DNA of 33,329 bases, from NCBI GenBank assembly GCA_017440375.1, contig JAFSHK010000049.1, forward strand, positions 1 through 33,329, given 5' to 3'. A model generated the notes under the pieces. It made no database searches, was not told the origin of the DNA, and saw nothing but the letters and a program-made list of their open reading frames with translations. The number at the start of each line of letters is the position of its first letter. Position 1 is the first letter of the stretch. The position numbers were made by a program, and so were the translations under genes. The DNA comes from Lachnospiraceae bacterium. GTDB lineage: Bacteria > Bacillota > Clostridia > Lachnospirales > Lachnospiraceae. Shown here in pieces: positions 1 through 7,911 of the stretch.

Positions 1-194
1 ATTTCCGCCTCCGCAGAAATGGACAATATACTTTGATTATTTTCTAATTCTTTTTCCATTCTTCTGCAAATATCACAATTTTCTAAATGTTTCTTTACAA
101 GTTCTCTGCTTTCCTTACTACACACATCATCATGATAAAGCGGAAGAAGATCTTGTATTACCGGACATTGATCCATCGTATTCATCTCATTCAT
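1..194 (-). CDS. Anti-sigma factor, N-terminal zinc-finger part (cut by window edge)
   Basis: The visible reading frame starts with MNEMNTMDQCPVIQDLLPLY and runs off the left edge, so only about 64 residues are seen. It carries the pattern of a zf-HC2 / anti-sigma zinc finger: an early Cys, a later His three residues before a Cys, then C-x-x-C (HLENCDIC), in a segment rich in Glu and Lys. Anti-sigma factors of this type hold their partner ECF sigma factor inactive, usually as membrane-anchored proteins; the membrane part would lie outside the window. The gene overlaps the 3' end of the sigma factor by 8 bases, so the two are translationally coupled. The ATG at 194 is chosen because AAAGGATGAAG lies just upstream; the ATG at 185 is an alternative. 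Confidence 0.75.
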   Translation of the reverse strand, partial: MNEMNTMDQCPVIQDLLPLYHDDVCSKESRELVKKHLENCDICRRMEKELENNQSILSISAEAE

Positions 195-666
195 CTATCT
201 TCATCCTTTCCTGAAGTTTTAATTTCGCTCGGTGATATGTCACACGCGCCCAACTTTCTGTCTTGCCAAATATATTACCAATTTCTCGAAAATCCAGTTC
301 TCCAAATATTCTTAACTGAAACACCTTTTGATATGGTTCCTCCATATTATGTAATAATTGATAAATTTGAAATGCTGTATTTTTATCTATCAACGATTGT
401 TCAATATTTTCATGATTCGGAATTTCCATCTCATCCCACTGCACATATTTCTTTTGCTTTCGCAAAATATCAATACATGTATTTCTGGCAATTGCACACA
501 ACCAAGTCGATTCACTGGAATCTTTTCTGAACTTCCCCGACGATTTCATTGCTTTATAGAAAACTTCCTGCGTGATATCTTCGGCATAGTACGAGTCCTT
601 CATAATCGTCATTACATAGGAATATACCTGCATATAATAACTATTATAAAGTTTTTCATAATCCAT
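187..666 (-). CDS. ECF-family RNA polymerase sigma factor
   Basis: A 159-residue sigma-70 family protein of the short extracytoplasmic-function class. Region 2 lies at about residues 8-72 (YAEDITQEVFYKAM, then the -10-binding helix around ARNTCIDILRKQKK). Region 4, the -35-binding helix-turn-helix, lies at about 105-155 (YQKVFQLRIFGELDFREIG, then WARVTYHRAKLKL). It would direct RNA polymerase to a small set of stress or envelope genes. The start is placed at the second in-frame ATG (666), because AGAGGTG lies 8 bases upstream of it, while that same site touches the ATG at 672. The downstream overlapping gene encodes a zinc-finger anti-sigma factor, the usual partner. An ECF-type promoter lies upstream, which suggests autoregulation. 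The specific subgroup and regulon are unknown. Confidence 0.9.
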   Translation of the reverse strand: MDYEKLYNSYYMQVYSYVMTIMKDSYYAEDITQEVFYKAMKSSGKFRKDSSESTWLCAIARNTCIDILRKQKKYVQWDEMEIPNHENIEQSLIDKNTAFQIYQLLHNMEEPYQKVFQLRIFGELDFREIGNIFGKTESWARVTYHRAKLKLQERMKIDE

Positions 667-700
667 TGACATATCACCTCTTTTCTTATGTTTTCAATAG

Positions 701-729
701 TTAGACGAAGCATTGTGGAATTTGTTACA
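701..729 (-). promoter_or_regulatory. Candidate ECF-type promoter of the sigma gene
   Basis: On the minus strand TGTAAC (724-729) is followed by a 16-base spacer and CGTCTAA (701-707). This matches the general ECF architecture (a -35 with an AAC core, 16-17 bases, a -10 with CGTC/CGTA), not the housekeeping consensus. It sits about 35 bases upstream of the sigma start, where an autoregulated ECF promoter is expected. Confidence 0.55.
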
Positions 730-735
730 ATTTTT

Positions 736-774
736 TCAAAAAAGAAAAAGAGGCAAATTCACAATTCACCTCTT
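736..774 (-). terminator. Rho-independent terminator of the opp/M20D operon
   Basis: Arms 748-759 and 763-774 pair over 12 base pairs (two are G-T wobbles) around a 3-base loop. On the minus strand the stem is followed by a T-rich run (747 down to about 736). It overlaps the TAA stop of the amidohydrolase and ends the long minus-strand operon just before the sigma-factor promoter. Confidence 0.75.
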
Positions 775-1897
775 ACCCTAACAAAATCTCTGTCAAATAT
801 TTCGCTGTTGGCAGCAATACTTCCGGGTTTACCGCAAATGCCGGATGGTGTATCGGATGTCCTACTCCGGTACCGACCTTTACATAACAGCCCGGTATTT
901 TTTCTTCATAGAAAGCAAAATCATCTCCACCCATGGAGCTTTCTTCCAATACCACTTCAAAGCCCATTTCTTTGGCTTTCTGCTCACACAAATCTGCCAT
1001 TTTTTTATCATTATAAGTTGCCGGCGGTCCTGCAATCCACTGGACAACTGCCTCTGCACCGTATGCTTGTGCTGTTTTCTCTGCAATCTCTTTTACTTTT
1101 TTCTCATATAAAACGCGGTCTTCCCGCTCCATCGTACGGACTGTGCCTTCCATAACCGCTTCCGGCGGAATCACATTCCAAGTCGTACCTGCGCAGATTC
1201 TTGTTACGCTGAGCAAGGACGGATGAAACGCGTTCACATTCCGGCTTACAATCGACTGTAACGCCTGCACGATCGCCGCAGATACCAGAATCGGATCAAT
1301 GCCGTCATCCGGATGTGCTCCATGACAACCAATTCCTTTTACCGTAATCACAAAGCGATCTACTGCTGCCGTCACATAACCTTCTCGAATACCAATAACA
1401 CCCGCTGCATTCGTTGGGTCAGCATGGAATCCCCAAACGAAATCCACATTCTCCATGATATCCGTTTCTAATATTTTCAACGCACCAAGAGAAGACTCTT
1501 CCGCGGGTTGAAAGACAACTTTCACTGTACCGCGCAGCTTATCTCGATTTTCCTGCAACAACACTGCACAACCAAGTCCTGCTACAATATGCATATCATG
1601 TCCACAAGCATGCATTTTCCCTTCTGTTTTGGAACGATACGAAAGCGCGGTCTGCTCCACAATCGGAAGCGCATCAATATCACAGCGAAGCATCTGCACC
1701 GGACCATCCTGTTCTCCACGAATGACAGCAACCAATCCTGTTTCCAAATCATAAGGTAGAATCTCAATATGATAGCTTTCCAGAATTTCTCTGATTTTCG
1801 CCGTCGTGTTATATTCTTCATAAGACAATTCCGGATATTCATGAAACCAATAAAACGCATTCTTCAGTCGTTCTTCCAGTTGTTTCATATCTGTCAT
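773..1897 (-). CDS. M20D-family metallo-amidohydrolase (N-acyl-amino-acid / hippurate hydrolase type)
   Basis: A 374-residue cytosolic zinc or manganese peptidase-like enzyme of the IAA-amino-acid hydrolase / hippurate hydrolase (M20D) family. Family members cleave amide bonds of N-acylated amino acids or small peptides. Metal-site signatures are present: HACGHDMH at 96-103 (Cys98, His100), QPAEES at 130-135 with the metal and catalytic glutamates, FHAD at about 157, and GHPIHHPAF near the C-terminus. The dimerisation lid occupies about 180-290. The start has AGGAG 9 bases upstream. It is the last gene of the Opp operon, which suggests that the imported substrate is a short or N-acylated peptide hydrolysed in the cytoplasm. 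The exact substrate cannot be read from sequence. Confidence 0.9.
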   Translation of the reverse strand: MTDMKQLEERLKNAFYWFHEYPELSYEEYNTTAKIREILESYHIEILPYDLETGLVAVIRGEQDGPVQMLRCDIDALPIVEQTALSYRSKTEGKMHACGHDMHIVAGLGCAVLLQENRDKLRGTVKVVFQPAEESSLGALKILETDIMENVDFVWGFHADPTNAAGVIGIREGYVTAAVDRFVITVKGIGCHGAHPDDGIDPILVSAAIVQALQSIVSRNVNAFHPSLLSVTRICAGTTWNVIPPEAVMEGTVRTMEREDRVLYEKKVKEIAEKTAQAYGAEAVVQWIAGPPATYNDKKMADLCEQKAKEMGFEVVLEESSMGGDDFAFYEEKIPGCYVKVGTGVGHPIHHPAFAVNPEVLLPTAKYLTEILLG

Positions 1898-1933
1898 AAT
1901 AACGCTCTCCTATTTTCCAGTCCTCATGTTGAT

Positions 1934-2848
1934 TTACTTCTGCTCACTGTTCGGGTCGAGTGCATCTCTAAGCGCATCCCCCACGAAGTTAATCGCAATA
2001 ACCAATATAACAATCAATAGTCCCGGCGGCAACCATAACCAAGGCTGACTCGTCAGCACTGTTAAAGACTGTGCTCCGTTCAACATATTACCAAGACTTG
2101 CAGTTGGTGGCTGAACTCCCATTCCGAGGAAGCTTAACGCAGCTTCATCCAACATAGACAGCGCCAGTACAGAAGTTGCATACACCAGAATTGGTGCTAC
2201 CGTATTCGGTAAAATTTCCGAGAATAAAATATGTCGAAGCGGCATTCCTGCCACAATATTTCCTTTGATAAAATTTGTTTCACGCAAGGATAATACATTT
2301 CCGCGAACTAATCTGGCAATTCCCGGCCAATCGACGAAACCAAGTATCAGAATAATATTCCACATGCCCGGTTTGAAAATGGACGCCGCCACAAGCACAA
2401 GCAGAATATAGGGGAATGACATTACCATATCGGTGAAACGCATGATAACCATATCAATCACACCACCGAAATAGCCTGCAAGCAATCCGAGGATAACTCC
2501 GATAATCGTAGAAATCAGAGTCGCCATCACACCGACTAACAAAGAAACTCTCGTCGCGTATAACAAACGACTTAACACATCTCTCCCTATCTGGTCTGTT
2601 CCCAACCAAAACTCTTTCGATGGTGCGCCACTAAATGGTCCAACAATGGCATTCGGATCATAGGGTGCAATTATCGGTGCCAAGATTGCGGCGCCACCAA
2701 GAATTGCCAAAATAATCATACTGACCATTGCCAGATGATGTTTTCTGAAACGACGAAAAACAGTTTGTAAATAGCTTTCCGTTGTAATTGTATTTTGTTT
2801 CTTCTCCTGAGATTTCATTTTCAAATCATGCCTCTCTTCTGCCTGCAT
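1934..2848 (-). CDS. oppC: Oligopeptide/dipeptide ABC transporter permease (OppC/DppC family)
   Basis: A 304-residue inner-membrane permease. After a polar N-terminus of about 35 residues it has a first membrane helix (LAMVSMIILAILGGAAILAP), then a periplasmic-type loop with the family motif FWLGTDQIGRDVLSRLLYATR. The remaining helices follow, with the EAA coupling loop around RLVRGNVLSLRETNFIKG. That loop contacts the ATPases OppD and OppF. It pairs with the OppB-like permease encoded 57 bases upstream to form the translocation channel. The start at 2848 is kept, with AGG 9 bases upstream; the ATG at 2818, preceded by GAGAGG, is possible and would remove ten polar residues. Peptide specificity (Opp, Dpp or App) is not decidable here. 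Confidence 0.92.
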   Translation of the reverse strand: MQAEERHDLKMKSQEKKQNTITTESYLQTVFRRFRKHHLAMVSMIILAILGGAAILAPIIAPYDPNAIVGPFSGAPSKEFWLGTDQIGRDVLSRLLYATRVSLLVGVMATLISTIIGVILGLLAGYFGGVIDMVIMRFTDMVMSFPYILLVLVAASIFKPGMWNIILILGFVDWPGIARLVRGNVLSLRETNFIKGNIVAGMPLRHILFSEILPNTVAPILVYATSVLALSMLDEAALSFLGMGVQPPTASLGNMLNGAQSLTVLTSQPWLWLPPGLLIVILVIAINFVGDALRDALDPNSEQK

Positions 2849-2905
2849 TTTTCAACGCCTGCGCAAAATCCCATTTTTCTTATTGCAACTTTTGCTGCAA
2901 CTTTT

Positions 2906-3853
2906 CTACTGCAACTGAATGGTCGGGTCAACCAACGCATACATAATATCGGTTACCAGATTACCAATCAAAACAACCACTGCGGAAAGCAGACACACAC
3001 CCATAATCACCGGATAATCACGATTGCTGATTGCACTCATGGTCATAAGTCCAAGTCCCGGCCATGAGAACACCTGCTCAATAATAATCGCACCGCCAAA
3101 AAGCATCGGAATCTGCATACCAATGACTGTAACAATCGGTACAAGTGCGTTACGCAGCGCATGTTTATAAATCACTCTAAACCTGCCGATACCTTTTGCT
3201 CTGGCTGTTCGCAAATAATCCTGTTGCAAAATTTCCAAAACTGCACTTCTGATATAGCGGATATTACTGCCTGCCATCGATGCCGCCAGGACAATCACCG
3301 GCATCACCATGTGCTTCACCACATCCGCAAAACCACCGTCCGTTCCAAGTGTCGTCATGCCACTGGACGGTAATACACCTAACTTCACTGTAAAAAGATA
3401 AATCAAAAGCAATGATAAGAAAAATCCCGGTATACTGCTACCAAGAAAAGACATCGTAACTACCGCATAGTCTCCTTTGGAATACTGGTGAACCGCACTG
3501 TATATTCCTGCCGGAATTGCAATAATAAGGCTTACCAACAACGATACTCCCATCAATAACAACGTCGGTCCTAAATGACTTCCAATCATAGCACTGACTG
3601 CCTGTGACGATTTAATGGAATATCCCATATTTCCCTGCAGAAGCTGTCCCAGCCAGACAAAATACTGTATATAGAAAGGTTTATCCAGTCCTAATGCAAT
3701 TTTCTTTGCTTCAATAGCCCCTTCGGAAATTCTCGGTCCTTGTAACATCTCTAGTGGGCTTCCTGCCAGACACATAATGGCATAATCAATAATGGTAATA
3801 CCTATCAGAACAGGAATCGCTATCAAAATTCTTTTTAAGATATATTTTCCCAT
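2906..3853 (-). CDS. oppB: Oligopeptide/dipeptide ABC transporter permease (OppB/DppB family)
   Basis: A 315-residue inner-membrane permease. It opens with the hallmark OppB start MGKYILKRILIAIPVLIGIT, a first membrane helix directly at the N-terminus. Next comes an outer loop of about 80 residues, then five further helices with the cytoplasmic coupling loop around EILQQDYLRTARAKGIG. It forms the channel heterodimer with OppC. An AAAGGTG ribosome site precedes the ATG. It lies 14 bases after the OppF stop, within the same operon. Length and helix layout are normal for the family. Confidence 0.93.
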   Translation of the reverse strand: MGKYILKRILIAIPVLIGITIIDYAIMCLAGSPLEMLQGPRISEGAIEAKKIALGLDKPFYIQYFVWLGQLLQGNMGYSIKSSQAVSAMIGSHLGPTLLLMGVSLLVSLIIAIPAGIYSAVHQYSKGDYAVVTMSFLGSSIPGFFLSLLLIYLFTVKLGVLPSSGMTTLGTDGGFADVVKHMVMPVIVLAASMAGSNIRYIRSAVLEILQQDYLRTARAKGIGRFRVIYKHALRNALVPIVTVIGMQIPMLFGGAIIIEQVFSWPGLGLMTMSAISNRDYPVIMGVCLLSAVVVLIGNLVTDIMYALVDPTIQLQ

Positions 3854-3867
3854 GAACCTACACCTTT

Positions 3868-4860
3868 CTATTTATCCGTACTATAAGGACAGGCAACCAA
3901 ATGCTCTACACCTGCTGCACTCATTACCGCCTGCATATCAGGCTCTTCCTTACTGCAGTTTTCTGTTGCATAGGGGCATCTCGGATGAAAACGACATCCT
4001 GTTGGTGGATTGGTACTACTGCCAATTTCTCCCTGCAAAAGCCTTTTGTCCAATTCTCGCTCCTCCGGATCCGGTACCGGAACCGCATTCAAAAGCGCCT
4101 GTGTATATGGATGCACCGGATGATTGAAGATTTCTTTCGCTTCTCCGATTTCCACAATTTTCCCAAGATACATCACTGCAATTCGGTCACTGACATAATT
4201 CACTGCGCCAAGCCCATGTCCAACGAAAAGAAGTGTTAAATCCAATTCTTTCTGCAAGCTTTTCAGCAAGTTCAAAATCTGTGCCTGAATCGAAACGTCC
4301 AATGCACTGACCGGTTCGTCACACACGATAAATTCCGGATTTAAGGAAAGGGCTTTGGCAATACCGATTCTCTGTCTTTGCCCGCCGGAAAATTCATGCG
4401 GATATCTTCCTAATACACTCTTAGGAAGTCCGACCATATCCAAAATTTTCTCAATATCTTTCTCAATCGTTTCTTTAGTCGAGATGTTATGGAACAACAT
4501 CGGCTGTGCCAAAATCTCATATATATGCTTTCGCGGATTTAAAGAAGAATAAGGGTCTTGGAAGACCATCTGCAAATTCGTACGAATCTGTTTCATTTCT
4601 TCTTTCTTCATCTCCGATAAATTTCTGCCTTTGTAATAAATCGTACCTTCTGTGGGTGTTTCAAGTCCTACTAACTGCCTGCCAATCGTAGACTTTCCAC
4701 AACCGGACTCTCCTACCAAACCAAGCGTTTCTCCTTTTCGTATAGAAAAGCTGATTCCGTCCACCGACTTCACATAACCGGTTGTATGCGTTATAATACC
4801 GCCTTTTATCGGATAATATTTTTTCATATTTTCTACTAGAATCAAAGGAGTGTTGTCCAT
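3868..4860 (-). CDS. oppF: Oligopeptide ABC transporter ATP-binding protein (OppF type)
   Basis: A 330-residue ABC ATPase that powers the OppB/OppC channel from the cytoplasm. Walker A is GESGCGKST at 50-58, the Q-loop is in MVFQDPYSSLNPR, the signature is FSGGQRQR, and Walker B is in FIVCDEPVSALD. The C-terminal oligopeptide/dipeptide domain has the Cys pattern C-R-F-x-x-R-C then two more Cys, which binds an Fe-S cluster in some homologues. The long peptide-type insertion KGGIITHTTGYVKSVDG before Walker A is typical of OppF. One oddity is that the switch region reads VGHGL, where most relatives have SHDL; the switch histidine itself is kept. The start has AAGGTGGGG upstream. It follows OppD by 36 bases. 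Confidence 0.93.
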   Translation of the reverse strand: MDNTPLILVENMKKYYPIKGGIITHTTGYVKSVDGISFSIRKGETLGLVGESGCGKSTIGRQLVGLETPTEGTIYYKGRNLSEMKKEEMKQIRTNLQMVFQDPYSSLNPRKHIYEILAQPMLFHNISTKETIEKDIEKILDMVGLPKSVLGRYPHEFSGGQRQRIGIAKALSLNPEFIVCDEPVSALDVSIQAQILNLLKSLQKELDLTLLFVGHGLGAVNYVSDRIAVMYLGKIVEIGEAKEIFNHPVHPYTQALLNAVPVPDPEERELDKRLLQGEIGSSTNPPTGCRFHPRCPYATENCSKEEPDMQAVMSAAGVEHLVACPYSTDK

Positions 4861-4896
4861 TTTGCTACCCCACCTTCTACAATCTATTGAAACACG

Positions 4897-5874
4897 CTAA
4901 CCCTCTTGCGCCTGTTTATTTACAATACATTTCGCTGTATGCCCGGAACCGAATTCATAATCTTCCTGCGGCTTGTCACACTCCGGTTTGTAATATTTGC
5001 ATCGTTTTGCAAATCGACATCCCGGTATATCATCATAGCTTTCCGGTACCATACCCGGTATGGAAAATAATTCTCTGTCTGCACCGTCACGAATCGTCGG
5101 TACACTATCTAACAATGCCTGTGTATATGGATGCTTCGGATTTTTGAAAAGTTCTTTCACAGGTGCTTCTTCCACCAACTGACCTGCATACATCACAAGC
5201 ACTCTGTCTGCCATATTCGCAACGACTCCGATATCATGGGTAATCAATATGATAGACATTCCATTTTCTTTCTGCAATTCTTTTAACAAACTCATAATCT
5301 GCGCCTGAATCGTTACATCTAACGCAGTGGTCGGCTCGTCCGCAATCAACAGCTTGGGATTACAGGACAATGCCATCGCAATCATCACTCTCTGACGCAT
5401 ACCTCCGGAAAGTGTATGTGGATACTTCTTCATCGTACCTTTTGCATCCGGCATGCCGACTTTCTCAAGTAACATTTCTGCTCTCTGCTTCGCTTCTTCT
5501 TTGGATAAGCCCATGTGTGTACGGATGCTTTCCGTAATCTGACTGCCTATTGTGAAAACGGGGTTTAAGGAAGTTAACGGGTCTTGGAAAATCATAGTCA
5601 TCTGGTCGCCTCTGACTTTATTCAGTTCTTTCTCCGTCATGGTAAGAAGATTCTGTCCCTCAAACAAAACGCTGCCTTCTACGACTTCTCCCCCTCTGGA
5701 AAGCAATCCCATAATGGACAAAGAAGTAACACTTTTGCCACAGCCTGATTCGCCTACTATGCAGACCGCTTCTCCTTTATCCACATGAAAATCAATATGA
5801 TCAACGCTAACCGTTTTCCCATAATCTGCGCTGAATGCCGTTGTTAATCCTTTTACTTCCAACAAATGCGACAT
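4897..5874 (-). CDS. oppD: Oligopeptide ABC transporter ATP-binding protein (OppD type)
   Basis: A 325-residue ABC ATPase, partner of OppF. Walker A (GESGCGKS), Q-loop (MIFQDPLTSLNP), signature (LSGGMRQR), Walker B (LLIADEPTTALD) and switch (THDIG) are all intact. The C-terminal domain has the CRFAKRC motif plus further Cys. The start is set at 5874 (MSHLLEVKGL) rather than the open frame beginning at 5931. GGGGAAG sits just before 5874, the family begins at this point, and the upstream 19 codons lie inside an intercistronic hairpin. It is the second gene of the operon and is separated from oppA by that hairpin. Confidence 0.92.
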   Translation of the reverse strand: MSHLLEVKGLTTAFSADYGKTVSVDHIDFHVDKGEAVCIVGESGCGKSVTSLSIMGLLSRGGEVVEGSVLFEGQNLLTMTEKELNKVRGDQMTMIFQDPLTSLNPVFTIGSQITESIRTHMGLSKEEAKQRAEMLLEKVGMPDAKGTMKKYPHTLSGGMRQRVMIAMALSCNPKLLIADEPTTALDVTIQAQIMSLLKELQKENGMSIILITHDIGVVANMADRVLVMYAGQLVEEAPVKELFKNPKHPYTQALLDSVPTIRDGADRELFSIPGMVPESYDDIPGCRFAKRCKYYKPECDKPQEDYEFGSGHTAKCIVNKQAQEG

Positions 5875-5905
5875 ATTTCTTCCCCGCTTCTTTGCATTAT
5901 CTACA

Positions 5906-5942
5906 AAATACCACAGACGGTTTGATACCATCTGTGGTATTT
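5906..5942 (-). terminator. Intercistronic hairpin/attenuator between oppA and oppD
   Basis: Arms 5906-5920 and 5928-5942 pair over 15 bp with one wobble around a 7-base loop. On the minus strand the stem ends in TATTTTGT. It lies 30 bases after the oppA stop and before the oppD ribosome site. Such hairpins often stabilise or terminate part of the message, so that the binding protein is made in excess over the transporter core. The short T-run suggests partial rather than complete termination. Confidence 0.6.
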
Positions 5943-5972
5943 CACTAGCATTTATATTATCACATCACGCTT

Positions 5973-7646
5973 CTACTGCGCAATATCCCATTCATGGATA
6001 TTATTAAAGAATCCATAAACATCTACATTAACTCCTGTAAGACGTTTATTCACAGCACCCTGTGCGCTGATGATATAAGCAGAAAACATTGGAACATCCT
6101 CCTGCATTTTCTTATCTACAATGGAATAATAACCTTTGCTTTCTTCTACGTTGCTTGCTGTCTGAGTTGCTGTCAATGCTTCATTTACTTCATCATCACT
6201 GTATCCTGTCCAGCTTCCTTCACCGCCAAGCAACCATCCCATATCCGGATATGGATCTAATGGTACATATGTGTACTGTACTGCAAACATATCATAATCT
6301 GTCGTTCCAGCTAAGGTCATAAGTGCTGCAAGGTCAACTGTCTGCACTTCTACATTGATACCAACTGCTGCCCACTGTGCTACCATTACCTGTGCTGCTT
6401 TTACAAAAGTACCATCGCCTGAGTTTACAAAGAAACGAAGTGTCTGGGAACCATCCCATCCTGCCTCTGCAAGCAATTCTTTGGCTTTCTCAGGATCATA
6501 TGGTGTTGGTGTGATACTTTCATCGAAGAACGGTCCTGCAGAAGAAAGGAAACCATCTACTACTTCACCATGACCTTTCATAAGCTGTTCTAAAATCTGA
6601 TTTCTGTCAATTGCATACAAAAGTGCCTGACGAACTCTTGCATCCGTAATATTGGCAGTCTGAATAAATACAGACTGATTTGTAATAGGAGCTCCATAAA
6701 CTACATTGATATTTTCCAATGCTTCAATATTTTCATAATCTTCCTGTGGAATTGCTGTCATGGAAGGAAGTGTAATATCAATTTCTCCTGACTGTAATCC
6801 GGCATAAACCTGACTGGAATCTACAATTTTAATATTAAGCTTCTCAATATTAGGTGTACCCTTCCAGTAATTTTCATTTGCTGTATAAGAAATATAATGG
6901 TTTGCATCATACTCCTGTAACATATAAGGTCCGCTGACAACATCCGGTTTATTGAACCAGTCGAGTGTCATAAGTTCTTCATCACTGTACTGCTCCAAAA
7001 TATGCTTCGGCAATGTCAGAATGTAGCATGCATATGTGCTCTGGAATGTTGTTAAGGCAATCGGCTCTTTTGTCGTAAACTGAATTGTTTTATCATCAAT
7101 AACCGTTACACCTGCCACACTGGTTGCTCCTTCTTCTACGAAAGGATAATCAGCATCACCAACACCCTCGAAACGATAAAGCATCATAGTAGAGTTCGCA
7201 ATGACCGGACTTGCAAGGCGAAGAAATGTAAATTCAACGTCCTGTGCGGTAACCGGAGTACCGTCAGACCAAGTAGCATTCTCATCCAAATGAACAACGA
7301 AGTTCTTGTTATCTTCTGTTGTAATGGAATCTGCTAACATTGGCTGGAAATTCAAATCCGCATCCAATTCCATAAGTGGAAGAAACTGAAGTCCTGCTGC
7401 ATATTTGTTAATATTTGTCTGATCCATCATAAGCGGATTCACACCGCCAAGTGCATCTGTAATACCTACATTTACAATATTTGCGTCAGAAGCCGCCTGT
7501 GTACTGCCGCCTTCTGTGCTTTCTGCCCCTTCTGTTGCTTCTGTCTGTGCATCATCCTGTGCAGTAGATGCACCACAACCGGCTAAACTGAACATCATAA
7601 CAGATGCAAGTGCTAAACTTATTGCTTTGCTAATAAATTTTTTCAT
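5973..7646 (-). CDS. oppA: Oligopeptide-binding lipoprotein (SBP family 5, OppA type)
   Basis: A 557-residue extracellular substrate-binding protein anchored to the membrane by lipid. The N-terminus MKKFISKAISLALASVMMFS is followed by lipobox LAGC, with Cys24 as the acylated residue. A Thr/Ser/Glu/Gly-rich linker follows, then a family 5 solute-binding fold of normal length with DENATWSDGTPVTAQDVEFT and ARVQALLYAIDRNQI-like segments (ARVRQALLYAIDRNQILEQ). It captures peptides outside the cell for OppBCDF. The ATG at 7646 is chosen: an upstream ATG at 7661 lies inside the ribosome site itself (GAGGAGG, 8 bases before 7646). It is the first gene of the operon, behind a consensus promoter. Confidence 0.94.
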   Translation of the reverse strand: MKKFISKAISLALASVMMFSLAGCGASTAQDDAQTEATEGAESTEGGSTQAASDANIVNVGITDALGGVNPLMMDQTNINKYAAGLQFLPLMELDADLNFQPMLADSITTEDNKNFVVHLDENATWSDGTPVTAQDVEFTFLRLASPVIANSTMMLYRFEGVGDADYPFVEEGATSVAGVTVIDDKTIQFTTKEPIALTTFQSTYACYILTLPKHILEQYSDEELMTLDWFNKPDVVSGPYMLQEYDANHYISYTANENYWKGTPNIEKLNIKIVDSSQVYAGLQSGEIDITLPSMTAIPQEDYENIEALENINVVYGAPITNQSVFIQTANITDARVRQALLYAIDRNQILEQLMKGHGEVVDGFLSSAGPFFDESITPTPYDPEKAKELLAEAGWDGSQTLRFFVNSGDGTFVKAAQVMVAQWAAVGINVEVQTVDLAALMTLAGTTDYDMFAVQYTYVPLDPYPDMGWLLGGEGSWTGYSDDEVNEALTATQTASNVEESKGYYSIVDKKMQEDVPMFSAYIISAQGAVNKRLTGVNVDVYGFFNNIHEWDIAQ

Positions 7647-7656
7647 CCTTTTCCTC

Positions 7657-7690
7657 CTCATATTCCCTACGTTTTACTCATATTTCCTAC
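7657..7690 (-). repeat. 14-bp direct repeat in the oppA leader
   Basis: On the minus strand GTAGGAAATATGAG (7677-7690) and GTAGGGAATATGAG (7657-7670) differ at one base and recur at exactly 20 bases. Both contain a purine-rich stretch followed by ATG. The upstream copy opens a four-codon frame (Met-Ser-Lys-Thr-stop, 7681-7667). The downstream copy runs into the true ribosome site. The function is unknown. Confidence 0.6.
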
Positions 7691-7713
7691 TACTCAACTA
7701 GGAACTCTGTAAA

Positions 7714-7742
7714 ATTATATTTCCATATACTTCCATTGTCAA
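7714..7742 (-). promoter_or_regulatory. Consensus housekeeping promoter of the opp operon
   Basis: TTGACA (7737-7742) and TATAAT (7714-7719) on the minus strand are separated by exactly 17 bases, a full match to the sigma-A consensus. The leader to the oppA start is about 60 bases. Strong expression of oppA is expected. Confidence 0.88.
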
Positions 7743-7911
7743 TATTTTTTCATTTATTTTATATATTTTTTTCCAATTGTTTTACATGATTCTACAATAT
7801 TTTCCAAAAACTCATAAAATATTATTGCAATGTATTTCTAATCATTTTACAATAATTGACATATATAAAAGTTTAACAATACAAAAATACAAAGGATACA
7901 GAAATACCACT

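Noticed and set aside
688-1155. Open frame of 155 codons on the plus strand
   Set aside because: It runs antisense through the M20D gene, whose metal motifs and homology are clear, and has no ribosome site.
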